Positions 28,150 through 37,487 are shown, numbered from the stretch's first letter. The stretch: DNA of 64,000 nt from Gammaproteobacteria bacterium RIFCSPHIGHO2_02_FULL_42_43 (GCA_001801425.1 MGXR01000006.1:305873-369872), one strand, 5' to 3'. Made by a program: numbers and translations. Notes: generated by a model from the sequence alone, not told the origin.

Positions 28150-29394
28150 ATGTCACTATTCATCCAAAAATTTGGCGGCACCTCAGTTGGTTCTATCGAT
28201 CGCATTATTCACGTCGCCAATATTATTCAAGAAACCATTCAAGCAGGCCATCAAGTGGTTGTTGTGGTTTCGGCGATGTCGGGTGAAACTGATCGCTTGA
28301 TTCAACTCGCTGAAAAAATCAACGCCGCGCCGCAGGCGCGTGAATACGACGCATTGCTCGCAACAGGTGAATGTGTGTCTGCCGCATTAGTAGCGATGGC
28401 GTTGCAACAACGTGGATTGCCCGCGATTTCGCTAAATGGTATTCAAGCGCAAATTGAAACGACTGCTGCTCATACGCGTGCGCGTATTACCTATGTTGGC
28501 GAAAAAATTTCGCAATTATTGTTAGAAAAAAAAATTCCCATTGTCACTGGATTTCAAGGAGTGAATGCAAAAGGTGATCTCACGACACTTGGTCGCGGTG
28601 GTTCAGATACTACCGCAGTTGCGTTAGCAGCTTTTTTGTCGGCAGACGAATGTCATATTTTTACGGATGTTGTTGGCGTTTTTACTGCGGATCCTAGAAT
28701 CGTCGCTGATGCGCAACTGTTATCGCGCATTACACATATTGAAATGCTAGCACTTGCGCGTTTAGGTTCGAAAGTATTGCATGCGCAAGCGGCAGAGTTT
28801 GCAAAGAAGCACCGTATTCCCGTGCGTATTTTATCAAGCTTTGAGCCAGGTGAAGGTACATGCATTCATGAATCAACAGGTTTAAAAAATCCGCGTGTTT
28901 CAGGAATCGCTTTGGACAAGCGTGCTATTAAAATCACAATTATGGGTATTACGAATGAGGCAGTCATTGCAAAACAATTGTTGCCTGCATTGAAATTGGC
29001 AGATTTTGAAATCGATATGATGATAGAAAATCACACGGGCAGTGATATCAGCGTTGCTTTCGTGATTCATGTGGATGCATTACAATCAGCGCAATATTTT
29101 TCGCAATCTATTGCGAAAACGATTTTAGCACGCGAGGTGATCATCGATACTGATGTTGCTAAATTATCGTTGGTGGGTTTAGGCATGAAATCTCATGCGG
29201 GTCTTGCAGCAAAAATTTTTGAAGCGTTGAGCGCTGAAGAAATTATCATACAGCTCATCACTTCTACTGACGCTACCATTTCTGTTTTGGTTCATAAGGC
29301 GCACGCAGATAGAGCTGTGCAGTTGCTTCATCGCGCGTTTTCTTTGATGCAACCCCATGGCATTACGTTAGATGCAAGATCAGTAACAGATTAA
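28150..29394 (+). CDS. lysC: Aspartate kinase
   Basis: 414 residues from the ATG at 28150 (MSLFIQKFGGTSVG), one base after the alaS stop; a long open extension upstream overlaps alaS and is not coding. It phosphorylates aspartate, the first step to lysine, threonine, methionine and diaminopimelate. The kinase motifs KFGGTSVGS and TLGRGGSDTTAVALAA are followed by two ACT domains for feedback control. alaS-lysC-csrA is a common order; csrA is not found here. Confidence 0.95.
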   Translation: MSLFIQKFGGTSVGSIDRIIHVANIIQETIQAGHQVVVVVSAMSGETDRLIQLAEKINAAPQAREYDALLATGECVSAALVAMALQQRGLPAISLNGIQAQIETTAAHTRARITYVGEKISQLLLEKKIPIVTGFQGVNAKGDLTTLGRGGSDTTAVALAAFLSADECHIFTDVVGVFTADPRIVADAQLLSRITHIEMLALARLGSKVLHAQAAEFAKKHRIPVRILSSFEPGEGTCIHESTGLKNPRVSGIALDKRAIKITIMGITNEAVIAKQLLPALKLADFEIDMMIENHTGSDISVAFVIHVDALQSAQYFSQSIAKTILAREVIIDTDVAKLSLVGLGMKSHAGLAAKIFEALSAEEIIIQLITSTDATISVLVHKAHADRAVQLLHRAFSLMQPHGITLDARSVTD

Positions 29395-29422
29395 AGATCA
29401 CGATCGGTGTGCTTAACCGGTA

Positions 29423-29450
29423 TTGCACATTTTTGTTATGCGGGTATTCT
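29423..29450 (+). promoter_or_regulatory. Promoter-like sequence directly before the next gene
   Basis: TTGCAC (29423-29428) and TATTCT (29445-29450) are 16 bases apart. The predicted start of transcription, about seven bases after the -10, coincides with the ATG at 29458. TTGCAC lies inside a small stem (TGTGC/GCACA, then five T) that could end the lysC transcript. Confidence 0.4.
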
Positions 29451-29457
29451 TTAGATT

Positions 29458-30450
29458 ATGCGTAATGAAAATTTATCTTCCCTTGAGTTGCTAAAAAAAT
29501 TAAACAATGATGATATTTTTTCACGTTGTGAAACAATTCTTTTTTTATTGACATTATCCGATAAGTTATCAGAATCAGAGTTGCAAAATATTAATGATGC
29601 ATTATTAGAAATCTTTTTTAATCCAAAACCTACTGTGCACAATCAAGTGGTTGTGCCGCTTTCAGCGTTTGCATCGTATTTACCTCGATTCAACAATGAT
29701 CAGAACATGCAGTCCATCATTAGATTGCTTATTGCAATGCTCCCTAACACGGATTCTGTTGTTCGACACAATACTATTTCTATTTTAAAAACATTGTCTA
29801 TACAGTTCAAGTTAGAAAAACACATCTATTTTCTCGATCTCGCGTTAACGCAATTGCTTACTAATTATTATCTTTTGACTTATGCAGATGCGATAAGACT
29901 TGCACCATACTTAATGACAGGGCGTAGCGTGACGACCGTATTAAATTTATTTTCATCGGATTGCGATGGTGAAATGTGTGCAATTATTTATGCGCATCGT
30001 AATGCGTATTTATGGATCCCGTTATCGTTATTTGATAGCAGCTACTTAAAAAGATTAACGCATGTATTTAACGCATTTATAGAATTACACTATCTTGATC
30101 TCATTAAAAACAAGAACAGAAATTTACAAGATATCGCAAAACAATATTTTTTATTACTGCTTAAAAACGTCGTTATTTGCAAAAAAAATGTATTTTCATT
30201 TTTCAATAGAAGTGGTATTTCAATGTACTCAACGGAAACAGATGAAATGAAAAAATTACTTACCCATATCAAGAAACCAGAACATAATGCGATTCGACAA
30301 CTATTAGCATTCATTTTTGGCAATGAGACTTTTTCAAATGCAACTTGTCCTGATACCACTTCTTTTGATCTGATTAAACTGGCCAAGATGACTTTTGACA
30401 ACAGTAATGCTAACACGCAAGAGATGCGCTGGATACCGGGGTCCATATAA
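29458..30450 (+). CDS. Hypothetical helical (HEAT-like) protein
   Basis: 330 residues, rich in Leu, Ile, Asn and Lys, with paired amphipathic helices (for example ALLEIFFNPKPTVHNQVVVPL, then HNTISILKTLSIQFKLEKHI) that look like HEAT/ARM solenoid repeats. No catalytic motif and no signal peptide. No Shine-Dalgarno stands before the ATG. Lower GC than neighbouring lysC by eye. The C-terminal RWIPGSI is encoded by a CTGGATACCGGGGTC stretch resembling the dispersed palindromes at 39.03 kb. Possible type IV effector, by analogy only. Confidence 0.6.
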   Translation: MRNENLSSLELLKKLNNDDIFSRCETILFLLTLSDKLSESELQNINDALLEIFFNPKPTVHNQVVVPLSAFASYLPRFNNDQNMQSIIRLLIAMLPNTDSVVRHNTISILKTLSIQFKLEKHIYFLDLALTQLLTNYYLLTYADAIRLAPYLMTGRSVTTVLNLFSSDCDGEMCAIIYAHRNAYLWIPLSLFDSSYLKRLTHVFNAFIELHYLDLIKNKNRNLQDIAKQYFLLLLKNVVICKKNVFSFFNRSGISMYSTETDEMKKLLTHIKKPEHNAIRQLLAFIFGNETFSNATCPDTTSFDLIKLAKMTFDNSNANTQEMRWIPGSI

Positions 30451-30573
30451 GAAGCACGCGCATACCAACCTCTGTGGCCGTTTAATTATAAAATATATAT
30501 TATTCAATAAGTTAAATTACAAAAGTCATCTTATTTCTTCTGATAATTTCATCATAACTTAAGCTTTCCCTAC

Positions 30574-30579
30574 TATACT
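30574..30579 (+). promoter_or_regulatory. -10 element seven bases before the start codon
   Basis: TATACT ends at 30579 and the ATG is at 30587, so a transcript from this promoter would begin at or next to the start codon. The -35 region is weak (ATCATA at the proper distance). No Shine-Dalgarno is visible. Confidence 0.35.
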
Positions 30580-30586
30580 GGTCGAC

Positions 30587-33500
30587 ATGAGTAGAGATGA
30601 CAGTAATCAGTTAAAACTCGATGAATCATTCGATGTTAATCGAGCGCTCGCCTATGCGCCGCCGTTTAAGATTGATTTCTCTAAAGTGAAAACCCCACCA
30701 ACAGACTGGTTGTCTCAACTTGAGACAATGTGTTGCGATTACAATTCCACACTTAAAAAACCATTTGCTAAACATACGGGCAAAGACGCTACCTATACGT
30801 TAAAAAAAGAGTTAATCGATCAATTACAAGTGATTTATTATCGTTTATCCGGTGATTTGGATGTTCAACTTGGAAAATTATCCGATAATCAACGTACCAG
30901 CATCCTTTTGAAATTAACAGAAGAAATACAAGCGTGCACCGCGGGCTTTCATAATCGTGTGAATGCCATAGTCACTTCTTTTGAAGGGGTCGCTTCATTA
31001 GCGCAGCTGCTTACTCAAGTTCGACAAAGCTTGGTAGAAAAAACAGCTGCGCGTTTAACCAATGAAGTACATGCCACCAATCGCGTCACCGTGATAGCCA
31101 GTACAGCTGGATTTGGGGTAAAGCCTACTTTACTAGGCGATATTCATCCTGGTAGGTTGACGGATGAAGAAATTCAAAAAGCCTTGCAAGAAACATTTGA
31201 GTCGGAGTATGTACCATTTAATCTGCCAATATTGTTATGCGATCAATTGCGAGGGATTTTGGCTAGTGTAGGTTATCATGGCAGACATGCGGATAGCTAC
31301 GATATCAATGATTCAAAAACCATAGCAATGGTTATCGAGCACTGCTTAACTGATTCAACAGAAAATACTGCGGCACTTGAAAAAAGTAAAGCAGGGTATA
31401 CAAAATATTTTGTCATCGATGAAGACGTTTACGATAAAGAAAAAGACGAATATCAGACTTATATTCGCGATGTGAATTGGCCTAAAATACAAAAATTATT
31501 TCTTGCAGCCCTTGGTCGAGAAAAATATTTTGTAAAAGAACCTACCATGCCAACGTTATATTGGTATGCACTGTATCACACAACCGAAGAAACCTTGGTT
31601 GAAACCCGTCGAATAATTGAAGAATCCATCAGCAAGAATCAGTATCAAGCGTTTAATCGAATAACTGCACTTAAATCAAGTGATCCTCATTTATATCGAG
31701 CAATCTCTGAAATCTTAGTTGAAAAAATAAATATTCATCAATTGATCGCTGCATTTTATGCTTCCGACATTCATCGTGATCTGATTAATATCGCTGAAGT
31801 CATGACCATTGTGCTTGAAAAATGCAATGCAAGTGATTTGGCAAAAGAACTATCAGAAAAAATAACAACGGGTGATTTTGCTGGCACCAATGGTTTTTAT
31901 TACTTGATGGTGGCACTTAATAACGCCGCTTTAGAAAACGCAGCAGATTCAGTGAAAACAATCAGCGCACTTGCTGTCACCCTCATTGAAAAATGCAGTG
32001 CAAGTGATTTGGCAAAAGGACTATCAGAAAAAATAACAGCGGGTGATGCTGCTGGCACCAATGGTTTTTATTGGTTGATAGCGGCGCTTGATAATGCCGC
32101 TTCTAAAAATGCGGCAGATTCAGTGAAAACAATCAGCGCACTTGCTGTCACCCTAATTAAAAAATGCAATGCAAGTGATTTGGCAAAAGGACTATCAGAA
32201 AAAAGAACAGCGGCTGATTTTGCTGGCACTAATGGTTTTTATCGGTTGATAGCGGCACTTAATAATGCCGCTTTTAAAAACGCAGCAGATTCAGTGAAAA
32301 CAATCAGCGCACTTGCTGTCACCCTCATTGAAAAATGCGATGCAAGTGATTTGGCAAAAGGACTATCAGAAAAAAGAACCACGGGTGATGATGCTGGCAC
32401 CCATGGTTTTTATTGCTTGATGGCGGCACTTAATAATGCCACTTCTACAAACGCAGCAGATTCAGTGAAAACAATCAGCGCACTTGCTGTCACCCTCATT
32501 GAAAAATGCGATGCAAGTGATTTGGCAAAAGGACTATCAGAAAAAAAAACAACGGGTGATTTTGCTGGCACTAATGGTTTTTATTGGTTGATAGCGGCAC
32601 TTAATAATGCCGCTTCTAAAAATGCGGCAGATTCAGTGAAAACAATCAGCGCACTTGCTGTCACCTTAATTGAAAAATGCAATACAAGTGATTTGGCAAA
32701 AGAACTATCAGAAAAAATAACAACGGGTAATTTTGCTGGCACCAATGGTTTTTACTGGTTGATAGCGGCACTTGATAACGCCGCTTCTAAAAACGCAGCA
32801 GATTCAGTGAAAACAATCAGCGCACTTGCTGTCACCCTAATTGAAAAATGCAATGCAAGTGATTTGGCAAAAGGACTATCAGAAAAAAGAATAGTGGGTG
32901 ATGATGCTGGCACCCATGGTTTTTATTGGTTGATGGAGGCTGTTATCAACGTAATAAAAATAAAGGATGTAGAAAGTACACAAATAGCGTGTTCCTTGTT
33001 GTTTCGCTTACTGGGAAAACTAAAAAAAGAATCGCTTCCAGTAGATGTGCAAGCTATTTTCTTGAAACACAAGACTGTATTGCAAGATTCCTTGAAAGCG
33101 TATTTATCACAAATTGATTCGGTTCTGCAATTAAAAGCAGTTTCTTGCACAGATACTATGCTTGGTGTATTGATTGATCATCAAGTTCATTTTATAAAAA
33201 AACCTCAGTCAAATACTCGACTTCTGGTTGACTCATGTATTTTTAAAAAATCACCGATTGACCGTATTAAATATATTAGCATTCAACTGAGTAAAAAAAA
33301 GGAAAAATATTATCTCGAGCTTAACTCCTTTTTTCCACGAAACAAAAAACTTGTTAATACAAAACTTAAAACGCTAGAGGGCATATTAAAATTAACGAAT
33401 GACATTATTGATATGAAAAAAGGCGTGATTGATTATTCCGTTTTTCAAAATGATATGAAAAAAATCATTGATGATGCTCAAGAAAACAAATTTTTGATTC

Positions 33501-33640
33501 AAGATGACAAAAAAATAAATGAGTTATTCACAGCGCTGGATCAAGCTATTTGCTCCCTATCATCTGCTGCATCGCCCACATCACATGCTCCCTCACCAAC
33601 GCCGATGGATGATGCAAACGTTTCTCCAAGGCGTCAATAA
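30587..33640 (+). CDS. Large hypothetical protein with near-identical 57-residue tandem repeats
   Basis: 1017 residues. The first 400 residues are helical with no recognised domain. From about residue 412 come six full and one partial 57-residue repeats with the pattern C-x-ASDLAKGLSEK, GTNGFYWLIAALNNA, NAADSVKTISALAVTLIEK; these probably form a helical solenoid. A further 230 helical residues follow. No signal peptide and no membrane segment. The final 31 residues (Ser/Pro-rich) are read antisense to the queG 3' end, so the original stop was probably lost. Candidate exported effector; this is inference from size, repeats and lack of family. Confidence 0.75.
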   Translation: MSRDDSNQLKLDESFDVNRALAYAPPFKIDFSKVKTPPTDWLSQLETMCCDYNSTLKKPFAKHTGKDATYTLKKELIDQLQVIYYRLSGDLDVQLGKLSDNQRTSILLKLTEEIQACTAGFHNRVNAIVTSFEGVASLAQLLTQVRQSLVEKTAARLTNEVHATNRVTVIASTAGFGVKPTLLGDIHPGRLTDEEIQKALQETFESEYVPFNLPILLCDQLRGILASVGYHGRHADSYDINDSKTIAMVIEHCLTDSTENTAALEKSKAGYTKYFVIDEDVYDKEKDEYQTYIRDVNWPKIQKLFLAALGREKYFVKEPTMPTLYWYALYHTTEETLVETRRIIEESISKNQYQAFNRITALKSSDPHLYRAISEILVEKINIHQLIAAFYASDIHRDLINIAEVMTIVLEKCNASDLAKELSEKITTGDFAGTNGFYYLMVALNNAALENAADSVKTISALAVTLIEKCSASDLAKGLSEKITAGDAAGTNGFYWLIAALDNAASKNAADSVKTISALAVTLIKKCNASDLAKGLSEKRTAADFAGTNGFYRLIAALNNAAFKNAADSVKTISALAVTLIEKCDASDLAKGLSEKRTTGDDAGTHGFYCLMAALNNATSTNAADSVKTISALAVTLIEKCDASDLAKGLSEKKTTGDFAGTNGFYWLIAALNNAASKNAADSVKTISALAVTLIEKCNTSDLAKELSEKITTGNFAGTNGFYWLIAALDNAASKNAADSVKTISALAVTLIEKCNASDLAKGLSEKRIVGDDAGTHGFYWLMEAVINVIKIKDVESTQIACSLLFRLLGKLKKESLPVDVQAIFLKHKTVLQDSLKAYLSQIDSVLQLKAVSCTDTMLGVLIDHQVHFIKKPQSNTRLLVDSCIFKKSPIDRIKYISIQLSKKKEKYYLELNSFFPRNKKLVNTKLKTLEGILKLTNDIIDMKKGVIDYSVFQNDMKKIIDDAQENKFLIQDDKKINELFTALDQAICSLSSAASPTSHAPSPTPMDDANVSPRRQ
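31821..32960 (+). repeat. 171-bp tandem repeats inside the large hypothetical gene
   Basis: Units begin at about 31821, 31992, 32163, 32334, 32505, 32676 and 32847, each 171 bases apart; the seventh is partial. Many stretches, such as the part encoding NAADSVKTISALAVTLI, are almost identical at DNA level including silent sites, which points to recent expansion or ongoing gene conversion. Confidence 0.95.
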
Positions 33641-34622
33641 TTTCTGGCGTTTTTTTAGCATTGCCCAAGGCGATGGCGATATTGCGAAGCCAGCTTAAAT
33701 AGCCGGCACGACGAATAGCGGAACCCTCAGTCATTTTTAAAAAAGTATTTTCATCCCATAAAAACAGCGAAATTAAATCAGCGTCTCGCAAGTGATGACG
33801 CGGCTGAAAATCATTTTCGCGAGAAAATTTTGCAAACTTATTCCACGGGCAAAATAATTGGCAATCATCGCAGCCATAAATACGATTACCCATGAGCGGA
33901 CGCAACTTGGGGTCTATCGATCCTTTGTATTCAATTGTTAAATAAGAAATGCAGCGGCGCGCATCTAACTGATAGGGTGCTATGATTGCTTTTGTGGGAC
34001 AAATGTTGATGCATGTTGTGCATGAACCGCAATGTGTTGCAGCGGGTTGATCAAGTGGTAACGGTAAATTCGTCAGTAATTCACCCAGAAAAAACCACGA
34101 TCCTGCTTGTTGATTTAACACCAGCGTATTTTTTCCGATCCAGCCGATCCCGGATTTTTGTGCAAAATGTTTTTCAAAAATTGGCGCGCTATCTGAAAAC
34201 GCGCGATACACAAAACTTTCAAAACGCATTTTCTCATTAATTTTTTGCGCCAAGAGATTCAAACGACCGCGAACCACTTTGTGATAATCACGCCCCAATG
34301 CGTAACGTGAAATATATGCTTTGTTTTTATCGTGCAACACGTGAATACTGTCATGATCAGCAATCAAATAATCCATGCGCACGCTGATGATGCGTCTTGT
34401 GCCTGCCAGTAATTTTTCGGGATGTTTTCTCAAATCGCGATTGAGCGCCATGTACTGCATATCGCCGTGAAATCCACGCGCAAGCCACGCGTTCAGCCGT
34501 TGGTTCGCAACGGTTGTGTCGCAATCGCTGATTCCTATTGCGGCAAAACCCAATGCACGCGCCCATGCTTTGATGTCCTCAGTAAATCGGCTAAAATCGA
34601 AAGATTGGTGGTTATCAGTCAT
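33546..34622 (-). CDS. queG: Epoxyqueuosine reductase
   Basis: 358 residues. It performs the last step of queuosine synthesis in tRNA, using cobalamin and two [4Fe-4S] clusters. The ferredoxin-type motifs CGSCTTCINICPTKA and CDDCQLFCPWNK are intact, and the C-terminal HEAT-like region binds tRNA. Its ATG (34622-34620) shares two bases with the nnrD ATG on the other strand. Its last 95 bases overlap the repeat-protein gene. Confidence 0.95.
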   Translation of the reverse strand: MTDNHQSFDFSRFTEDIKAWARALGFAAIGISDCDTTVANQRLNAWLARGFHGDMQYMALNRDLRKHPEKLLAGTRRIISVRMDYLIADHDSIHVLHDKNKAYISRYALGRDYHKVVRGRLNLLAQKINEKMRFESFVYRAFSDSAPIFEKHFAQKSGIGWIGKNTLVLNQQAGSWFFLGELLTNLPLPLDQPAATHCGSCTTCINICPTKAIIAPYQLDARRCISYLTIEYKGSIDPKLRPLMGNRIYGCDDCQLFCPWNKFAKFSRENDFQPRHHLRDADLISLFLWDENTFLKMTEGSAIRRAGYLSWLRNIAIALGNAKKTPEIIDALEKRLHHPSALVREHVMWAMQQMIGSK

Positions 34623-35466
34623 GCAACACTCAAGTCAAAAGCAGTATAGTGCCGAGCACGCGATTTCATTGCAATGGGAAGTGCTCGCTCAATCGTTGCA
34701 AAAACGCGATATAAAAGCGCATAAAGGTGATTTTGGACATGTGCTGGTGATTGGTGGCGATCATGGTTTTGCAGGTGCCGTGCGTTTGGCGGCAGAGGCT
34801 GCGCTTCGTGTGGGTGCTGGGTTGGTGTCGGTCGTGACGCACAAAGAACATTTGAGTGTCGTGAATGATGATCGTCCTGAAATCATGTGTCATTCTACCT
34901 CTGATCTTTCTTGGTTATTGCGAAAAGCGACAGTGATTGTGCTCGGTCCTGGTTTAGGGAAGAGCGCCTGGTCCAAAAAATTATTTCGTCAAGCGATTGC
35001 GGCTTCTCAACCAAAAGTAATTGATGCCGACGCATTAAATTTATTGAGCGAAAAGCCACGTTCACAATCTCATTGGATTTTAACGCCGCACGCGGGTGAA
35101 GCAGCGCGATTACTGGGCTGCACTTCGTCTGATATTGAGCGCGATCGTTTGCATGCTGTAAAATCCTTGGTAAAAAAATATAGTGGTGTTGCGGTATTGA
35201 AAGGACATCACACATTGATTCAAGATGCAGAAGAAGGCCCTTTTGTTTGTCATGCAGGAAATCCGGGGATGGCCAGTGGCGGCATGGGTGATGTGTTAAG
35301 TGGTGTGATTGCCGGATTGTTGGCACAACATTTTTCGTTATTATCTGCTGCAAAAACAGGAGTAATGTTGCATGCGCTCGCAGGAGATGAAGCAGCAAAA
35401 CAAGGTGAGCGAGGATTGCTGGCGAGCGATTTGTTTTTGCATCTGCGTCGATGGGTGAATCCATGA
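34621..35466 (+). CDS. nnrD: ADP-dependent (S)-NAD(P)H-hydrate dehydratase
   Basis: 281 residues from the ATG at 34621. It repairs damaged NAD(P)H hydrates. KGDFGHVLVIGGDHGFAGAV, VLGPGLGKS, DADALNLL and the nucleotide-binding NPGMASGGMGDVLSG match the ribokinase-like dehydratase domain. The epimerase half found in bifunctional Nnr of E. coli is missing. Start codons of nnrD and queG overlap inside one CATG. The end overlaps tsaE as ATGA. Confidence 0.92.
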   Translation: MQHSSQKQYSAEHAISLQWEVLAQSLQKRDIKAHKGDFGHVLVIGGDHGFAGAVRLAAEAALRVGAGLVSVVTHKEHLSVVNDDRPEIMCHSTSDLSWLLRKATVIVLGPGLGKSAWSKKLFRQAIAASQPKVIDADALNLLSEKPRSQSHWILTPHAGEAARLLGCTSSDIERDRLHAVKSLVKKYSGVAVLKGHHTLIQDAEEGPFVCHAGNPGMASGGMGDVLSGVIAGLLAQHFSLLSAAKTGVMLHALAGDEAAKQGERGLLASDLFLHLRRWVNP

Positions 35467-35879
35467 GCTCTACTTTGTTAAAATCAGCTGCAGATACAGA
35501 ACAATTTGCAGAACAATTTTCTAATACACTAAAACCACCAGCGCTAATTTTTTTAGAAGGTGAGCTGGGCGCTGGAAAAACAACATTCATGAAAGGATTG
35601 TTGCGCGGCCTTGGATTTCAAGGCACTGTGAAAAGCCCGACATTCACATTGGTTGAAACATACGACATTGGTGCGCGCCGCGTGGTACACGCGGATTTTT
35701 ATCGTTTGCAAGATGCGAATGAGTTGGAATTGATTGGGTTTCGAGATTATTTGACAGAAGAATCTATTGTGGTGATTGAGTGGGCGAGCAAAGCAAAAAT
35801 ATATTTGCCAGAACCCAATTGGGTTTGCACATTAAAATTAGACGTATCTTCTGACAGGCGAATACTGGACATGACATGA
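35463..35879 (+). CDS. tsaE: tRNA N6-threonylcarbamoyladenosine synthesis ATPase
   Basis: 138 residues from the ATG at 35463, which overlaps the nnrD stop (ATGA); an ATG at 35451 would add four residues. TsaE drives turnover of the TsaBD complex that makes t6A37. The P-loop GELGAGKTTF, the KSPTFTLVETY segment and HADFYRLQDANELELIG are characteristic. The following amidase also starts by ATGA overlap. Confidence 0.95.
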   Translation: MSSTLLKSAADTEQFAEQFSNTLKPPALIFLEGELGAGKTTFMKGLLRGLGFQGTVKSPTFTLVETYDIGARRVVHADFYRLQDANELELIGFRDYLTEESIVVIEWASKAKIYLPEPNWVCTLKLDVSSDRRILDMT

Positions 35880-37015
35880 AAATAAATTATTGGATGGCGA
35901 TTTTCATTTTTTTGTTTTCCAGTGCTGTTTTTTCAAAAACAATTTGGTTGCGCGATTTAAAAATTAACAATAAATCACGCGCGGTTGAAATTAATTTTGT
36001 CTTGTCTGGAAAAACATCATTTCGTTCACTCACATTACATCATCCCAATCGATTTGTGCTGGATTTAAAAAATACCGCGCATTTAACATCGCTACAACGA
36101 TTCAGTGCATCTGTGTTTTCAAATACCCCCATTCAAGATTTGCGTTACGCCGAACATCCTGACGGCACATTGCGTTTTGTGTTTGATCTGAAAAATGATG
36201 TTATTCCGCAAATTTCTGCAAGACAAAATCATTTGACGGGTGATCGAGAATTACAATTGCGATTTTTAAAAACACATGCGATCACTGCTGCGCGTGACGA
36301 TATATCAAAACCAGTTTATCACAATGTAGTGATTGTGATTGATCCAGGGCACGGTGGAAAAGATCCGGGTGCTGTGGGTGCCGCAGGAACGCATGAAAAA
36401 AATGTGGTGCTATCAATTTCAAAAGCACTGCAAGCGTTAATGAATGCGCGCCCTGGTTTTCGCGCGGTGTTAACGCGAAATACTGATCGATATATTTCTT
36501 TGCGGGAACGTTTGCGTATTGCGAGAAAAGATCATGCAGACATGTTTATTGCGATTCACGCGGATACGTGGCGCAATCGGCACGCGCGCGGTGTTTCGGT
36601 ATTTGCATTGTCACAGCGCGGAGCAACCAGTGAAGCGGCGCGCTGGCTGGCAACGCGAGAAAACGCATCAGAATTAATGGGCGGCGTGGATTTACAAGAT
36701 AAATCCCATTTATTGAAATCGGTATTAATTAATTTGTCGCAGTCCGCGACCATTCGCGCGAGTTTGCAAATTGGCGACAAAGTGATTCAATCGGCGCGAT
36801 CCATCACACGATTGCATCATGATCGCGTCGAACAAGCAGCTTTTGTGGTATTGAAATCCCCGGATATTCCGTCATTGCTTGTAGAGACAGGATTTTTATC
36901 CAATCCAGATGAGGAACGTCGTTTGCGAAACCCTGTGTTCCAGCGCAACATCGCTAAAGCCATGATGCAGGGTATTTGCAATTATTTTGTGAATTATCCA
37001 CCGCGGCGCGCGTAA
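35876..37015 (+). CDS. N-acetylmuramoyl-L-alanine amidase (AmiB/AmiC type)
   Basis: 379 residues. A signal peptide (about 1-21) exports it to the periplasm, where it cuts peptide stems from peptidoglycan during cell separation. The N-terminal AMIN domain (about 24-125) localises it. The zinc-dependent amidase_3 domain has VIDPGHGGKDPGAVG, the Glu of HEKNVVLSI, MFIAIHADTW and LLVETGFLSN. No LysM domain follows. In many genomes mutL comes next; here a different cluster begins. Confidence 0.93.
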   Translation: MKINYWMAIFIFLFSSAVFSKTIWLRDLKINNKSRAVEINFVLSGKTSFRSLTLHHPNRFVLDLKNTAHLTSLQRFSASVFSNTPIQDLRYAEHPDGTLRFVFDLKNDVIPQISARQNHLTGDRELQLRFLKTHAITAARDDISKPVYHNVVIVIDPGHGGKDPGAVGAAGTHEKNVVLSISKALQALMNARPGFRAVLTRNTDRYISLRERLRIARKDHADMFIAIHADTWRNRHARGVSVFALSQRGATSEAARWLATRENASELMGGVDLQDKSHLLKSVLINLSQSATIRASLQIGDKVIQSARSITRLHHDRVEQAAFVVLKSPDIPSLLVETGFLSNPDEERRLRNPVFQRNIAKAMMQGICNYFVNYPPRRA

Positions 37016-37040
37016 ACCCGAGTATTTTTCTCCCCAATTT

Positions 37041-37080
37041 TTGCTATGATTTTGTTTTTAATTTTAAACAGGAGATTGTC
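37041..37080 (+). promoter_or_regulatory. Extended -10 promoter and ribosome binding site before the biosynthetic cluster
   Basis: TGCTATGAT (37042-37050) is an extended -10; no strong -35 is seen. AGGAGA follows at 37070-37075, eight bases before the ATG at 37083. It is the best promoter candidate for the run of genes from 37.1 to 48.1 kb. Confidence 0.45.
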
Positions 37081-37082
37081 TC

Positions 37083-37487
37083 ATGAAAAAATTATTCTTT
37101 ATTTTATTTTTTTCGATAACCTGCGCATTCGCGCAAGATGACTGCATCGTCTTAGGTTTTCATCAACCCGGAACGCAAACATATGAAGGACCGACATGGT
37201 GTGAAAAGAAAAGTATTAACAAAATTATTGTGCACGGACCTTTGCAAGCTGATCAGTCTACATTAACGGGAGATACCTCTGTCAGCGGCCCCATCAAATC
37301 CGATCACACGCAATTTGATGGTATCAAGATCACTGATCAGCTGACGACCGAAATTGTTTCATTGACCAATCATTCCTTGGTTAAAAAAGATTTGGTTTTT
37401 AATGGTCAAAAAGGAACGGTGATCTTGGATAAAACATCGAAAGTGCTGGGCAAAATCATTAATGCTCATGTAGAAACGCACCAATGA
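37083..37487 (+). CDS. Small secreted protein with bactofilin-like pattern
   Basis: 134 residues with a signal peptide (about 1-18, ending AFA). The mature part begins with two Cys-containing segments (DDC, TWCEKK) and then shows short beta steps such as IIVHGPLQADQSTLTGDTSVSG, like the right-handed beta-helix of bactofilin-type proteins. No enzyme motif. Its stop overlaps the next gene's start (ATGA), so it is translationally coupled to the decarboxylase and may belong to the pathway. Confidence 0.65.
   Translation: MKKLFFILFFSITCAFAQDDCIVLGFHQPGTQTYEGPTWCEKKSINKIIVHGPLQADQSTLTGDTSVSGPIKSDHTQFDGIKITDQLTTEIVSLTNHSLVKKDLVFNGQKGTVILDKTSKVLGKIINAHVETHQ

Noticed and set aside
31821..32960. Regular repeats that might suggest a CRISPR array
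   Set aside because: Units are 171 bases, contiguous, in frame and translate to a consistent protein repeat; there are no spacers or cas genes.
34895..35590. 231-codon minus-strand frame opposite nnrD/tsaE
   Set aside because: Antisense to two well-recognised genes and without motifs.
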